Below, one piece after another: positions 1 through 9,274 of a DNA stretch of 28,178 nucleotides; position 1 is the stretch's first letter; each line of letters starts with the position of its first letter. This stretch comes from Nitrospirota bacterium (GTDB taxonomy: Bacteria; Nitrospirota; Thermodesulfovibrionia; JACRGW01): NCBI GenBank assembly GCA_016212195.1, contig JACRGW010000154.1:1-28178 (forward strand), read 5' to 3'. The notes beneath the pieces were generated by a model that was given only the letters and a program-made list of their open reading frames with translations, searched no databases and was not told the origin of the DNA. The position numbers and the translations under genes are program-made.

Positions 1-631
1 TTATCCTTTTTGTATGGAGTGCTATGTCTCTATTATGTGTCACAATTATAATCGTTCTACCCTTTTCATTAAGCCTTCCGAAGATCGAAATTAACTCATT
101 CCCAGAAACACTATCGAGATTACCTGTGGGCTCATCTGCAAGGATTATGGCTGGGTCATTAACAAGTGCCCTCGCTATAGCAACCCTTTGTTGTTCTCCT
201 CCTGAGAGTTCGTTCGGCCTATGCGATGCCCTCTCAAAAAGTCCTACTGCCTCCAGCATTTCCATAGCTCTCCTCTTTCTTTCTGCTGAGGGGATGTCAC
301 TATAAATCATAGGTAATTCTACATTCTTTAAGGTAGAAAATCTCGGAAGGAGATTAAATGTCTGGAATATAAAACCCACCCTCTTGTTTCTTATTTCAGC
401 AAGTTCGTCATCACTCCTCTCAGTAACATCTACACCTTCAAGCTTATATATCCCTGAAGTAGGCCTGTCCAGACAGCCTATAATATTCAAAAGAGTTGAT
501 TTACCTGAGCCAGAAGGGCCCATAATCGCAAGGAACTCCTTCTCCTTCACATCAAGGCTTATCCCTTTCAGGACTTCGAGATCGATCTTACCTATATTAT
601 AAGTCTTCCTGATATCTCTGACCTCTATCAT
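1..631 (-). CDS. ABC transporter ATPase, MacB/LolD type (3' end cut off by window edge)
   Basis: This reading frame has no stop before base 1, so about 210 residues from the N-terminus are visible. It is the ATPase of an efflux or lipoprotein-release type ABC transporter. Walker A GPSGSGKS lies near residues 39-46, LSGGEQQ is the signature, ILADEPTGNLD is Walker B, and the H-loop VTHN is just inside the edge. The ATG at 629-631 lies 2 bp after the stop of the upstream fusion-protein gene, so the two are co-transcribed; the permease is presumably beyond the edge. It resembles the ATPase at 4530-5219 closely (shared DELAEIRNK and FQTFNLLPR), which suggests the two exporters are paralogous. The substrate cannot be read from the sequence. 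Confidence 0.93.
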   Translation of the reverse strand, partial: MIEVRDIRKTYNIGKIDLEVLKGISLDVKEKEFLAIMGPSGSGKSTLLNIIGCLDRPTSGIYKLEGVDVTERSDDELAEIRNKRVGFIFQTFNLLPRFSTLKNVELPMIYSDIPSAERKRRAMEMLEAVGLFERASHRPNELSGGEQQRVAIARALVNDPAIILADEPTGNLDSVSGNELISIFGRLNEKGRTIIIVTHNRDIALHTKRI

Positions 632-633
632 CC

Positions 634-1827
634 TTATTCTTTATCTTCTATTTTTATTCTTACTTCATCCTTAAGCCCAGGGGCATCAGGGTTCATTATG
701 ATCTTATCACCCTCTTTAATCCCTTTCTTAACCTCAATATAATTCCATGTACTTAATCCAATCTCCACAGGAACCAGCCTCGCCTTTTTACCCTCTGCAA
801 TATAAACCATCTTTTTCCCCTTTCTTTCAACAACAGTATGGGCTGGCAAATAGAGTACCCCTTTCAATGTATCAGTTATTATCTCTATATCTGCAGACAT
901 CCCGGGCTTTATACCCTTTTCCTCTACATCGAAACCTACCCTCACTTCAAAGGTCCTTGTCTCCTGTTTTACACCTAAAACAATAGGGGAAACCCTTGTC
1001 ACCTTTCCATTAAAAACCTTTCCAGGAAAAGCGTCTATCGTGATTGTTACTTGCTGGCCTACTGAAACACGTCCTGCGTCCACCTCATCAATTGTTGCCT
1101 TAACATAAATTCTATCAGGTTTTATAATGGTAGCTATATGTGAACCTATACTGACTGTTTCACCAAGCACTACAGGTCTTTGAGATATAATACCTGTCAT
1201 AGTCGCCTTTATGAAGGAGTATTCAAATTGTATTCTCGCTGTGTCAAGAGAAGCCTTCATCTCCTTAAGGTTTGCGAGTGAACTCTCATAAAGGGACAGA
1301 TTTACGTCGTAGTTCTTCTGTGCGCTATCGAGTGCCTCAGCAGATATTAATCCATCTTTATAAAGGGCTTTCATCCTTTTCAGAGTCCTCTCGGCATCAT
1401 CAAGATTAGCCTTTGCATGAGTAACCCTTGCCTCAGTTGATCTGAAGACTGCCTCTATCTGGTGGACATATACACCTGCTTCGCGACTATCAAGTTCAGC
1501 TATCATATCGCGCTTCTTTATTGAATCACCTTCTTCAAAATTTAATTTTATGATTCTCCCTGTCTTCTGGGCACTTATCTTCTCTTCATCTTCTGCCTTG
1601 ATAGTCCCTGACGACGTAGCAGTAACAGTAACCTTAAGATCTCCTCTTTTCAATGATATAGCCTTCACAGAAACAGGATTCAGATTTCTTATAAATAGAT
1701 AATATCCTGAGATAGAAATAAGAACTAATATTCCTATCAATATAACTTTTGACTTTAAACTTTGTACCTTGATCTTATTCATAAAAAGATGGCACATTTT
1801 AACACAATCTATAAACTTCTTCATCAT
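634..1827 (-). CDS. Periplasmic membrane-fusion protein (HlyD/MacA family)
   Basis: A 397-residue adaptor subunit of a tripartite exporter. One N-terminal membrane segment lies near residues 28-46. It is followed by a lipoyl/barrel half (KISAQKTGRIIKLNFEEGDSIKKRD), a coiled-coil hairpin around residues 120-200, the second lipoyl half (KATMTGIISQRPVVLGETV) and the beta-barrel and membrane-proximal domains. It would link an inner-membrane ABC permease to a TolC channel. The ATPase follows 2 bp downstream. Divergent tolC at 2072 may supply the channel. The start is uncertain: Met1, Met2 and Met16 are in frame and none has a clear ribosome-binding site. The codons for residues about 18-28 lie within a 7-bp periodic tract (1742-1776), so the N-terminus has been reshaped by that repeat. 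Confidence 0.9.
   Translation of the reverse strand: MMKKFIDCVKMCHLFMNKIKVQSLKSKVILIGILVLISISGYYLFIRNLNPVSVKAISLKRGDLKVTVTATSSGTIKAEDEEKISAQKTGRIIKLNFEEGDSIKKRDMIAELDSREAGVYVHQIEAVFRSTEARVTHAKANLDDAERTLKRMKALYKDGLISAEALDSAQKNYDVNLSLYESSLANLKEMKASLDTARIQFEYSFIKATMTGIISQRPVVLGETVSIGSHIATIIKPDRIYVKATIDEVDAGRVSVGQQVTITIDAFPGKVFNGKVTRVSPIVLGVKQETRTFEVRVGFDVEEKGIKPGMSADIEIITDTLKGVLYLPAHTVVERKGKKMVYIAEGKKARLVPVEIGLSTWNYIEVKKGIKEGDKIIMNPDAPGLKDEVRIKIEDKE
1742..1776. repeat. Degenerate 7-bp tandem tract, five units
   Basis: Five consecutive heptamers ending in CTT or a close variant (ATAACTT, TTGACTT, then TAAACTT and two degenerate units) sit in the N-terminal coding region of the fusion protein. 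Confidence 0.6.
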
Positions 1828-1918
1828 AAAATACTAAATAAAATGCTCATATTAATTTCTGGAATTATTATAGATATTCAAGAAACAACCTTTTATTGAA
1901 CTTGACTTTTACATCTTA

Positions 1919-1947
1919 TTGACTCTTCATCCTGCAAATACTATAAT
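1919..1947 (+). promoter_or_regulatory. Sigma70-type promoter of the tolC exporter operon
   Basis: TTGACT at 1919-1924 and TATAAT at 1942-1947 are separated by exactly 17 bp. This is the only near-consensus promoter seen in the 244-bp divergent region 1828-2071. It gives a predicted start near 1954 and a leader of about 120 nt before tolC at 2072. Nothing else recognisable was seen in the region. Confidence 0.7.
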
Positions 1948-2071
1948 AACCAGAAAATTATAGACTTTTACTTATATCAGTATCTCCTTATAACGCACTG
2001 TGCGAGCAGGAATAATTACAGAGGTTTAAACCTTTTTCTATTCCAACGGTCTAAGAATAAAAGAGGAATAT

Positions 2072-3358
2072 ATGAACAAAGTTTTTTTATCAACATTACT
2101 GTTAATTATCTTCCCATTTATATCTTCTGCTGAAGATATTATAAAACATGGTGAAACCCTTACTCTGAAACAATGTATACAAATATCTCTAAAAATGCAT
2201 CCTGATATAACTGCTGCTATAAGTACAGTTAATTCAAGCAAAAGCAGGGTTGGACAGTCAAAAGCTGATTATTATCCACAATTAGATCTCTCTTCAGACT
2301 ACAGAAAATATTCTTCTTCATCAGGAAACACAGAACATGCCCTTGATGAATATTCAGGTATTGTTACTTTAAAACAGAACATCTATGATTTTGGAAAGAC
2401 CACAGCCCAAGTAGACGTACATAAATTCAATCTTGATTCATCCTTTTCAGATCTTGACAATGTGAGGAAAAATATAATCTTCAATGTTACACAGGCTTAC
2501 TATACCTTGTTGAAGGCAGGGAGGGACAGGGATGTGGCTATTGAGGCTGTTAAACAGTTTACGCATCATCTTGAACTGGCAAAGGGTTTTTATGAGGTCG
2601 GTATTAAGCCGAAAATCGATGTAACAAAGGCAGAAGTGGATTTAAGCAATGCTAAATTAAACATGATAAAAGCAGAAAACGCACTAAGGATAGCTAAGGC
2701 AAGTCTGAACAATGCATTGGGCGTTCCTTATGCGCCTGTCTATAAAATTGAGGATAATCTCTCTTTCAGTGAATATGGTATAACTTTCGAGGATGCTTTT
2801 AGAAACGCTTACGAAAATAGGCCTGACCTAAAATCATTAATAGCTAAGAAAAATGCAGCTAAATCATCTATAGAAGTTGCAAAAAAGGGATACTATCCAA
2901 CCTTATCAGGAAATGCAGAGTATGGCTGGACTGGTGAAAAATTTCCTCTTGAGAAGGGCTGGACATTGGGTGCAACAATTTCATTTCCTATATTCAGTGG
3001 TTTTTTAACAAAATACCAAGTGGAGGAAGCAAAAGAAAACCTGAAGACATTACAGGCAAATGAGGAGTCATTAAGACAAGATATATTTCTCGAGGTGCAG
3101 AAGGCATTTCTGAATTCGCAGGAGGCAAAAGATAGGATTTCCGCTGCTGAAATAACCGTAAAACAGGCAGAAGAAAACCTTGAACTTGCAAAGGGAAGAT
3201 ATGCAGCAGGAGTTGGGAATCCCATAGAGGTTACAGATGCGCTTGTTGCCTACAGCAATGCAAAGACATCCTATATCCAGGCCCTCTATGATCATAAGGT
3301 TGCGCAGGCGAGTCTTGAAAAGGCAATTGGAGTATTGAGAGTAAAAAATGAGGAGTGA
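2072..3358 (+). CDS. TolC-family outer-membrane efflux channel
   Basis: A 428-residue outer-membrane channel for tripartite export. A signal peptide (MNKVFLSTLLLIIFPFISSA) is followed by two related outer-membrane efflux repeats. Each has long helices and a conserved ending: KGFYEVGIKPKIDVTKAEVDL in the first half and KGRYAAGVGNPIEVTDALVAY in the second. The length is typical of the family. AGAGGA sits 4 nt before the ATG. It is first in an operon with the fusion protein (3 bp gap), ATPase and permease, so it is probably the dedicated channel of that exporter and may also serve the divergent exporter to the left. Confidence 0.93.
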   Translation: MNKVFLSTLLLIIFPFISSAEDIIKHGETLTLKQCIQISLKMHPDITAAISTVNSSKSRVGQSKADYYPQLDLSSDYRKYSSSSGNTEHALDEYSGIVTLKQNIYDFGKTTAQVDVHKFNLDSSFSDLDNVRKNIIFNVTQAYYTLLKAGRDRDVAIEAVKQFTHHLELAKGFYEVGIKPKIDVTKAEVDLSNAKLNMIKAENALRIAKASLNNALGVPYAPVYKIEDNLSFSEYGITFEDAFRNAYENRPDLKSLIAKKNAAKSSIEVAKKGYYPTLSGNAEYGWTGEKFPLEKGWTLGATISFPIFSGFLTKYQVEEAKENLKTLQANEESLRQDIFLEVQKAFLNSQEAKDRISAAEITVKQAEENLELAKGRYAAGVGNPIEVTDALVAYSNAKTSYIQALYDHKVAQASLEKAIGVLRVKNEE

Positions 3359-3361
3359 AAA

Positions 3362-4528
3362 GTGCATATAGAAAAGACAAAAGGAATATTGATTGTTACA
3401 TCTTTTATAATAGTTGCAGGAATAGCCATACTTATTGGTCTCGGTGGTAAGGAGAAAAAGTCTAAATTCAGGACAGAAAAGGTCACGAAGGGAGATATAG
3501 TAGCTACTGCATCCGCTACAGGCACAGTAAATGCAGTAACTACGGTCCTTGTTGGCACACAGGTTTCAGGAACGATAAAAAATATCTATGTAGATTTCAA
3601 CTCCTCTGTTAAGAAGGGACAGTTGATAGCCCAGATAGATCCTGCCACATTTGAGGCACAGGTGGATCAGGCAAGAGCCAACCTCCTTTCAGCTAAAGCG
3701 AATGTAGATAAGGCAGAAGCAACACTTTTTGACGTAAAAAGATCAATGGACAGAAATAAGGAACTATTCTCAAAAAACCTTATTGCAAGGAGTGATCTGG
3801 ATACATCGGAGACAAATTTTGAGACAACAAAGGCACAATTGAGTACTGCAAAGGCCCAATTAGCACAAGCAGTCGCTGCTTTAAGATATGCAGAAATAAA
3901 CTACAAAAATACGAAAATAATATCTCCAGTAGACGGGATTGTTATATCAAGAAATATTGATGTGGGACAGACTGTTGCTGCCAGCTTTCAGACCCCAACC
4001 CTCTTCACCATTGCCCAGGACCTCACAAAGATGCAGATTGATACAAATGTGAGCGAAGCGGATATAGGAAAGGCTAAGGTCGGCCAGGCTGTTGAATTTT
4101 CTGTTGATGCCTACCCTGAGGTCACTTTTAAAGGTAGCGTATTGCAGATAAGAAGTGCCCCCATAGTAGTCCAGAATGTTGTTACATACGATGTGGTGAT
4201 AAAGGTGGATAATCAAGACCTCAAGCTTAAACCCGGAATGACAGCAAATGTCTCCATAATCATAGAGCTTAAAAATAATGTTCTAAAGATACCAAATACT
4301 GCTTTGCGTTTCAAGCTCTCTGAAAAAAGTAAACCTCCTGATAAAGGCCATAGTATCTGGATAATTGAAAAGGGAAAACCGAAACGTATAAAAGTTTCTA
4401 CCGGTATAAGCGATGAGAGTTATACAGAACTCGTCTCTGGAGAGATAAAGGAAGGACAGGAATTAATTGTTGAATCCCTAGAAAAGGCAAAAGATAAACC
4501 TCGCAGTTCTGGGCCAAGGATGTTCTGA
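3362..4528 (+). CDS. Periplasmic membrane-fusion protein, MacA-like
   Basis: A 388-residue MacA-like adaptor. A membrane segment at about residues 8-27 is followed by a first lipoyl half (TQVSGTIKNIYVDFNSSVKKGQ), a long coiled coil at about 85-150, the second lipoyl half (ISPVDGIVISRNIDVGQTV) and beta-barrel domains ending near EGQELIVE. The start is GTG at 3362, supported by GGAG in the last codons of tolC a few bases upstream; no ATG fits as well. It is bracketed by tolC (3 bp) and the ATPase (1 bp), the canonical order of a MacAB-TolC type pump. Macrolides, lipids, siderophores or peptides are all possible substrates. Confidence 0.93.
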   Translation: MHIEKTKGILIVTSFIIVAGIAILIGLGGKEKKSKFRTEKVTKGDIVATASATGTVNAVTTVLVGTQVSGTIKNIYVDFNSSVKKGQLIAQIDPATFEAQVDQARANLLSAKANVDKAEATLFDVKRSMDRNKELFSKNLIARSDLDTSETNFETTKAQLSTAKAQLAQAVAALRYAEINYKNTKIISPVDGIVISRNIDVGQTVAASFQTPTLFTIAQDLTKMQIDTNVSEADIGKAKVGQAVEFSVDAYPEVTFKGSVLQIRSAPIVVQNVVTYDVVIKVDNQDLKLKPGMTANVSIIIELKNNVLKIPNTALRFKLSEKSKPPDKGHSIWIIEKGKPKRIKVSTGISDESYTELVSGEIKEGQELIVESLEKAKDKPRSSGPRMF

Positions 4529-4529
4529 T

Positions 4530-5219
4530 ATGACACTCATAAAGGCAAACGAGATAAGAAAGGTATACATTATGGGTGATGTTGAAGTGAATGCCTTAAA
4601 AGGAGTATCTGCAGTTATAGAAAAGGGGGAATTTGTTGCCATAATGGGGCAATCAGGTTCTGGTAAATCCACATTTATGAATATCCTCGGCTGTCTCGAT
4701 AAGCCAACCAATGGGCAATACCTCCTTGAGGGTATGGATGTGAGTAAATTGAGCAGAGATGAACTTGCAGAGATAAGGAACAAAAAGATAGGTTTTGTAT
4801 TCCAGACATTTAATTTACTTCCAAGGACATCCGCTATCGAAAATGTGGCGCTCCCTATGCTTTACAATGGGCTCCCTGCAAATGAAAGAAATGAGAAGGC
4901 AATATCAGCTTTAAGAATGGTAGGAATTGAGGACAGGATGCATCATCTACCGAGTCAGCTTTCAGGTGGTCAACAACAGAGGGTTGCCATAGCAAGGGCT
5001 ATTGTGAATGATGCACCTATCATTCTTGCAGACGAACCAACAGGTAATCTTGACACAAGGACAAGCGCCGAGATAATGGAACTTTTTGTTAGATTAAACA
5101 GTGAATCAGAAATCACTGTAATAATAGTAACTCATGAGGCTGATATTGCTGCATACAGCCAGCGGATAATAAGATTCCTGGATGGCACCATTGTGAGTGA
5201 TGAAAGGACTATAAAATGA
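4530..5219 (+). CDS. ABC transporter ATPase, MacB/LolD type
   Basis: A 229-residue stand-alone nucleotide-binding subunit. Walker A is GQSGSGKS at 40-47, the signature LSGGQQQ at 144-150, Walker B ILADEP at 165-170, followed by the D-loop TGNLD, and the H-loop histidine is at 202. In E. coli MacB the ATPase and permease are fused; here they are separate genes with a 4-bp ATGA overlap, which implies translational coupling. It powers the exporter made with the flanking fusion protein and permease. Confidence 0.95.
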   Translation: MTLIKANEIRKVYIMGDVEVNALKGVSAVIEKGEFVAIMGQSGSGKSTFMNILGCLDKPTNGQYLLEGMDVSKLSRDELAEIRNKKIGFVFQTFNLLPRTSAIENVALPMLYNGLPANERNEKAISALRMVGIEDRMHHLPSQLSGGQQQRVAIARAIVNDAPIILADEPTGNLDTRTSAEIMELFVRLNSESEITVIIVTHEADIAAYSQRIIRFLDGTIVSDERTIK

Positions 5220-6445
5220 TCAACATTCCTTCAACGATTAAGATAGCCCTCAGGGCATTGAGGGTTAATAAGATGCGTTCAGCCCTCACAATGCTCGGAA
5301 TAATTATAGGAGTCGGCGCTGTCATTACAATGCTTGCCGTTGGCACAGGCGCCAGTCAGAGGATTTCTGAACAGATTTCCAGTATGGGAAGCAATCTTAT
5401 AATAATACTTCCCGGAGCTACAACAGCAGGTGGAGTTAGAATGGGCATGGGAACGCAACCCACCCTCAGCATGGGAGATGCAGAGGCGATAAAGAGGGAA
5501 AGCACTTCTGTATCCTATGTTGCTCCTGATTTGAGCGAAGTTACACAGGTCGTTTACGGCAACCAAAACTGGGCAACGGGTGTAAGGGGGACAACCTCTG
5601 ATATATTAAATGTTAGGGACTGGCACCTTGCCTCGGGTAGATCATTCACAGAACAGGATATAAAGAGTGCTACAAAGGTCTGTATGTTGGGTCAAAGCGT
5701 TGTTGAAAACCTCTTTGGTGATATTGACCCCATTGGCAAGATAGTAAGGATAAAAAAGGTGCCCTTTACTGTTATCGGTATTCTTTCAATAAAGGGACAA
5801 TCCCCTACAGGACAGGATCAAGATGATGTAATATATGTACCTATTACGACAGCACAGAAAAAGCTGATCGGGACAGCATTTCCCGGCATGGTAAGGATAA
5901 TCATGGTGAAGGCAAGAAGCACAGAGGACTTATCTGCTGCTGAAAAACAGATAACAGAATTGCTCAGACAGAGGCATCGTATCGGATCAAAACAGGAGAA
6001 CGATTTCACGGTGCGGAATCTCACGCAGATGATGCAGGCACAAGAACAGTCTACAAGGGTGATGACAATATTGTTAGGGGCAATTGCATCAGTATCCCTT
6101 CTCGTAGGAGGCATAGGGATTATGAACATAATGCTCGTCTCTGTTACAGAGAGGACAAGGGAAATAGGTATAAGGATGGCTGTGGGCGCAAAGACATGGG
6201 ATATAAGGCTTCAGTTTATCATTGAAGCACTCACCTTATCTCTGATAGGCGGCATAACTGGCATTATTATCGGTATAGCAGGTTCTAATGTGTTGTCCAT
6301 TCTTGCAGGATGGCCAACTATAATTTTACCCCTTTCAATCATTCTCGCATTTGGTTTTTCGGGACTGGTAGGTATCTTCTTTGGCATTTATCCTGCACAC
6401 AAGGCGTCCCTTCTTAATCCTATTGAGGCGCTGAGGTATGAGTAG
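5216..6445 (+). CDS. ABC transporter permease, MacB/FtsX type
   Basis: A 409-residue inner-membrane permease with the MacB topology. TM1 lies near residues 20-45, then comes a large periplasmic MacB core domain to about residue 270, and three C-terminal helices (about 285-310, 335-360 and 375-400). The coupling segment ERTREIGIRMAVGAK precedes TM3, and the protein ends in the usual PAHKASLLNPIEALRYE. It is the last gene of the tolC operon. Mechanotransmission between ATPase and periplasm is the family mechanism; the substrate is not evident. Confidence 0.94.
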   Translation: MINIPSTIKIALRALRVNKMRSALTMLGIIIGVGAVITMLAVGTGASQRISEQISSMGSNLIIILPGATTAGGVRMGMGTQPTLSMGDAEAIKRESTSVSYVAPDLSEVTQVVYGNQNWATGVRGTTSDILNVRDWHLASGRSFTEQDIKSATKVCMLGQSVVENLFGDIDPIGKIVRIKKVPFTVIGILSIKGQSPTGQDQDDVIYVPITTAQKKLIGTAFPGMVRIIMVKARSTEDLSAAEKQITELLRQRHRIGSKQENDFTVRNLTQMMQAQEQSTRVMTILLGAIASVSLLVGGIGIMNIMLVSVTERTREIGIRMAVGAKTWDIRLQFIIEALTLSLIGGITGIIIGIAGSNVLSILAGWPTIILPLSIILAFGFSGLVGIFFGIYPAHKASLLNPIEALRYE

Positions 6446-6465
6446 AATGAAACATATGAAAGTAG

Positions 6466-6484
6466 GACAGGCGTCCCGCCTGTC
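6466..6484. repeat. Perfect hairpin repeat between convergent operons
   Basis: GACAGGCG and CGCCTGTC form an 8-bp perfect stem around a 3-nt loop. There is no T-run on either side, so it looks more like a dispersed intergenic palindrome than a factor-independent terminator. The centre resembles the inner stem of the attC-like site near 9985 (GGCG/CGCC). Confidence 0.6.
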
Positions 6485-6507
6485 AACAGGGTATTTACAG
6501 GTAATAA

Positions 6508-7368
6508 TCAAAAACGGTCATTCCTTCCATTTATCTCAATCTTAACCTCAACAGTCATTCCTATCTTAATCTTATCTTTAATCTTTTTTATATCTTTAAG
6601 TTCTATTTCGGTTTCTATTACCTTTGTATCTATACGTTCTCTCGGATCATCAGCTCTGAGCCTTTTTTTACCTACAGAGTATCCAACCTTGACCACCTCT
6701 CCCATAAACTCAACTCCTGGATAGGCATCAGCTTTGATCAACGCCTTCTGGCCTATTACTACCTTTCCCATATCAGATTCCTCTACCTCAGCCCTCACCT
6801 TCACCCTGCTCACATCGGCTATTTTCACGATATATTCTGGTGATGTAAGGCTTCCTACAGTTTCTCCGATCTCTTTATACTTTTTTACAATCCTTCCAGA
6901 AAAGGGCGCCCTTATAATCATATCTTCCAGCGCAGAATCAACCTGGTTTATTATCGATAGCACCTTCTCATGGCGCGTCTCTACCACTTCGAGGTCCCTC
7001 TTTGATATAACACCATCCTTATAAAGATTCCTGTATTTATCTAAATCCAGAATTGCCTGTCTTAGATCTACCTTCGCCTCTTCCTTTTTTGCCTCGAGAT
7101 CACCTTTATCTAAAATAACCAATGGGTCACCCTTTCTCACATAGTCTCCCTCTTTAACTTTTATTTCTGAGATCCTTCCCTGTATTTTTGAACCTATCTC
7201 TGATTCTATCCAGCCCTCTACCTTTCCTGTGGCGGCTACAATCTGTTTCGGGTTCTCAAGCTTCGAAGGCTCTGAGTCTGTAGCCTTTTTCTCTGGAATA
7301 TAAATATATAGGATGATCCCGGTAACACCTGCTATAATCAATAAATATATGACCCATTTAATTCTCAT
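6508..7368 (-). CDS. Membrane-fusion protein (HlyD/DevB-like, short)
   Basis: A 286-residue adaptor subunit. A membrane segment at residues 4-24 is followed by a lipoyl half (IGSKIQGRISEIKVKEGDYVRKGD), a short coiled coil at about 90-140, the second lipoyl half (RAPFSGRIVKKYKEIGETVG) and a beta-barrel domain. It is shorter than its two paralogues here because the C-terminal membrane-proximal domain is reduced. It is last in a minus-strand unit after permease and ATPase, a DevBCA-like set. The upstream permease is interrupted, so this exporter may be inactive. Confidence 0.9.
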   Translation of the reverse strand: MRIKWVIYLLIIAGVTGIILYIYIPEKKATDSEPSKLENPKQIVAATGKVEGWIESEIGSKIQGRISEIKVKEGDYVRKGDPLVILDKGDLEAKKEEAKVDLRQAILDLDKYRNLYKDGVISKRDLEVVETRHEKVLSIINQVDSALEDMIIRAPFSGRIVKKYKEIGETVGSLTSPEYIVKIADVSRVKVRAEVEESDMGKVVIGQKALIKADAYPGVEFMGEVVKVGYSVGKKRLRADDPRERIDTKVIETEIELKDIKKIKDKIKIGMTVEVKIEINGRNDRF

Positions 7369-7385
7369 AACTCTAAACTCTAAAT
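7365..7385. repeat. 7-bp tandem tract, three units
   Basis: Three heptamers of the form TCTAAAC fill the junction between the ATPase stop and the fusion-protein start. Confidence 0.5.
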
Positions 7386-8063
7386 TTACCCCTCTCCCAC
7401 TATCTTCCCGTCTTCAAGATATAAGACCCTGTCAACTATCTCTTTTATTCTCACATCATGTGTTACAATAACAACAGAGGTACCCTCTTTTATAGTCGAT
7501 TCCTTTAGAATTTTTATTACATCAAAACCTGTCTTTGAATCGAGGTTTCCTGTGGGTTCATCTGCAAGGATAAGAGGTGGATTTCCTGCTAATGCCCGTG
7601 CTATCGCTACCCTCTGTTTCTCACCCCCACTCATATCCCTCGGTAGAAATTCTTCTCTTTCTCTGAGACCTACCTTCTCGAGTAGTTTCCTCGATTCCTT
7701 CTCCGCTTCTTTTCCTTCTATCCCTTTCAGGTTTAATGCAACCTCAACATTTTCTGATGCCGTTAGAGAATGAAAGAGATTAAATGCCTGAAAGATAAAC
7801 CCTATATATCTGCTCCTTATTTCAGGAAGATTTTCTTCGTCAAGACCATTAAGCTTCAGGTCTTTTATTATTATATCCCCCTCTGTGGGCTTAAGTATGC
7901 ATCCCATCATACTTAGTAGTGTTGTCTTCCCACTTCCTGATGGTCCCATTATTGCGACCATTTCACCTTTCCTTACCGATAGTGATACATCTTTTATTGC
8001 CTCTACAGTAACCCTTCCCTCTCTATATATTTTCCAGAGGTTCTTTACTTCTATAATCTGCAT
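7386..8063 (-). CDS. ABC transporter ATPase, DevA/LolD type
   Basis: With the start chosen here the protein has 225 residues: Walker A GPSGSGKT at 40-47, MSGGEKQ signature at 144-150, Walker B ILADEP at 165-170, and H-loop at 202. An ATG at 8093 would add ten residues (MLNQVQPTIY), but those codons lie in a palindromic repeat (8075-8091). The start at 8063 (MQIIEVKNLWK) also aligns with the other two ATPases in this window, so I prefer it. It sits between the broken permease (upstream) and the fusion protein (downstream). Confidence 0.92.
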   Translation of the reverse strand: MQIIEVKNLWKIYREGRVTVEAIKDVSLSVRKGEMVAIMGPSGSGKTTLLSMMGCILKPTEGDIIIKDLKLNGLDEENLPEIRSRYIGFIFQAFNLFHSLTASENVEVALNLKGIEGKEAEKESRKLLEKVGLREREEFLPRDMSGGEKQRVAIARALAGNPPLILADEPTGNLDSKTGFDVIKILKESTIKEGTSVVIVTHDVRIKEIVDRVLYLEDGKIVGEG

Positions 8064-8074
8064 GTATATGGTAG

Positions 8075-8091
8075 GCTGAACTTGGTTCAGC
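8075..8091. repeat. Palindromic repeat, copy 1
   Basis: GCTGAAC and GTTCAGC form a perfect 7-bp stem with a 3-nt loop. It shares 14 of 15 core bases with the palindrome 25 bp away at 8116-8134. Confidence 0.6.
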
Positions 8092-8115
8092 ATCTATTAT
8101 TTTTACATATTGAGA

Positions 8116-8134
8116 CCCTGAAACAAGTTCAGGG
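8116..8134. repeat. Palindromic repeat, copy 2
   Basis: CCCTGAA and TTCAGGG pair across a 5-nt loop. The sequence belongs to the widely dispersed intergenic type whose reverse strand reads CCCTGAACTTGTTTCAGGG. It separates the broken permease from its ATPase. Confidence 0.6.
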
Positions 8135-8146
8135 TGACATCTCTTT

Positions 8147-9274
8147 TTAGGCCCTGAATACCATTACAGGATCTATCTTTGTTGCCTTCCTTATTGATAT
8201 GAACGATGCAAATATACACATCATAACTGTAATCACAAGAACAAATACAGCAAGTAGTGGGGTAACCACCATATCAAGACCTGTCTTTTCATAACCCTTA
8301 ATAAGAAACTTCAGGGCTATCAGACCTACTATATACCCAAGGAAGGCATTTATCAGTGCCTGTTCGAAGATGATTCTGTATATAAAGCTATTTCTCGCTC
8401 CCATTGCCTTAAGTGTTCCGTATTCCCTCAGATGCTCAATGGTAGAAGTATAAATTGTCTGTCCTACTATCACCATACCAATTGCAAAGCCAAGGAGTGC
8501 AGTAATCAGAAATCCCATACCCATTCCTGTCTCAATAGTCCAGTACCTTCTTGTCCTGAAGCTAAAATCCTGACTTGTATAAACACTTAGCTCTGGGATC
8601 CTCTGCCTCAGTTTCTTAAAAACCTCTTCAGGTATGTATCACTGTTTGACCTTTACAAGTATGTAGGTAATACTGTCCCTCCCTATATACGATGCAAGTT
8701 CCCTGGCAGTTTCGAAGGATGCAAAAACAAAGGGTGCTGTAGTAATAGACCTAACCCCTTCAGCAATACCAATCACCTTGACCCTTTTATCCATAATCTC
8801 CCTTTCATATCCAATTTCTAATCTTCCGAGCCTTTTCTCTGCAGACTCATCAACTATGATATACATCCCACCTTTTACATCTTTAATGTTACCTTTTTTC
8901 ATCTTCCACGGTGCACCTATACCAGAATTAGGGTTATATCCTATAATCTCTATCTGTTCTGTCCCTCCGTCTTCGAGTTTCATCATCCCCCAGGCAAATA
9001 TCAGTTTCTCAGCAAACTCCACACCTTCTGTACCCCTTACAGTATTTATCTTTCTCTCAGGAAACGACCTCGCCCATTCGAAATTAGGTGTATCCCGGGA
9101 AGTAATCCATATATCAACTCCTGACTTATCTATTATCATAGAGGCATTTCTCATAAAACCCAGGTATACCCCTACCTGTGCAAAGATAAGAACTACCGAG
9201 AAGGTTACTCCTATCAGGGTGATGATGAATCTTATCCTATCGTGGAAAAGGTTCTTTCTTGCTATTGAAACCAT
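8147..9274 (-). pseudogene. ABC transporter permease (DevC/FtsX type) interrupted by an in-frame TGA
   Basis: Two segments in the same reading frame make one DevC-like permease of about 374 residues. The first (211 residues from ATG at 9274) holds TM1 (RFIITLIGVTFSVVLIFAQVG) and the periplasmic domain. It ends with KVKQ and a TGA at 8639-8641. Reading on in frame gives YIPEEVFKKLRQRIPEL and then, from about 8524, three helices with the coupling motif HLREYGTLKAMGA and the ending KIDPVMVFRA. There is no frameshift. A single G-to-T change from GGA (Gly) would explain the stop, and the loss looks recent because both halves are otherwise intact. A sequencing error is the alternative. Confidence 0.85.

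Noticed and set aside
6466..6484. Hairpin as a bidirectional terminator
   Set aside because: The stem is perfect but no T-run follows on either strand, so it fits a dispersed palindrome better.
8639..8641. TGA in the permease read as selenocysteine or as a sense codon
   Set aside because: No convincing SECIS-like stem follows, the family has no Cys at that place, and other genes here end in TGA, so a recoded genetic code is unlikely.
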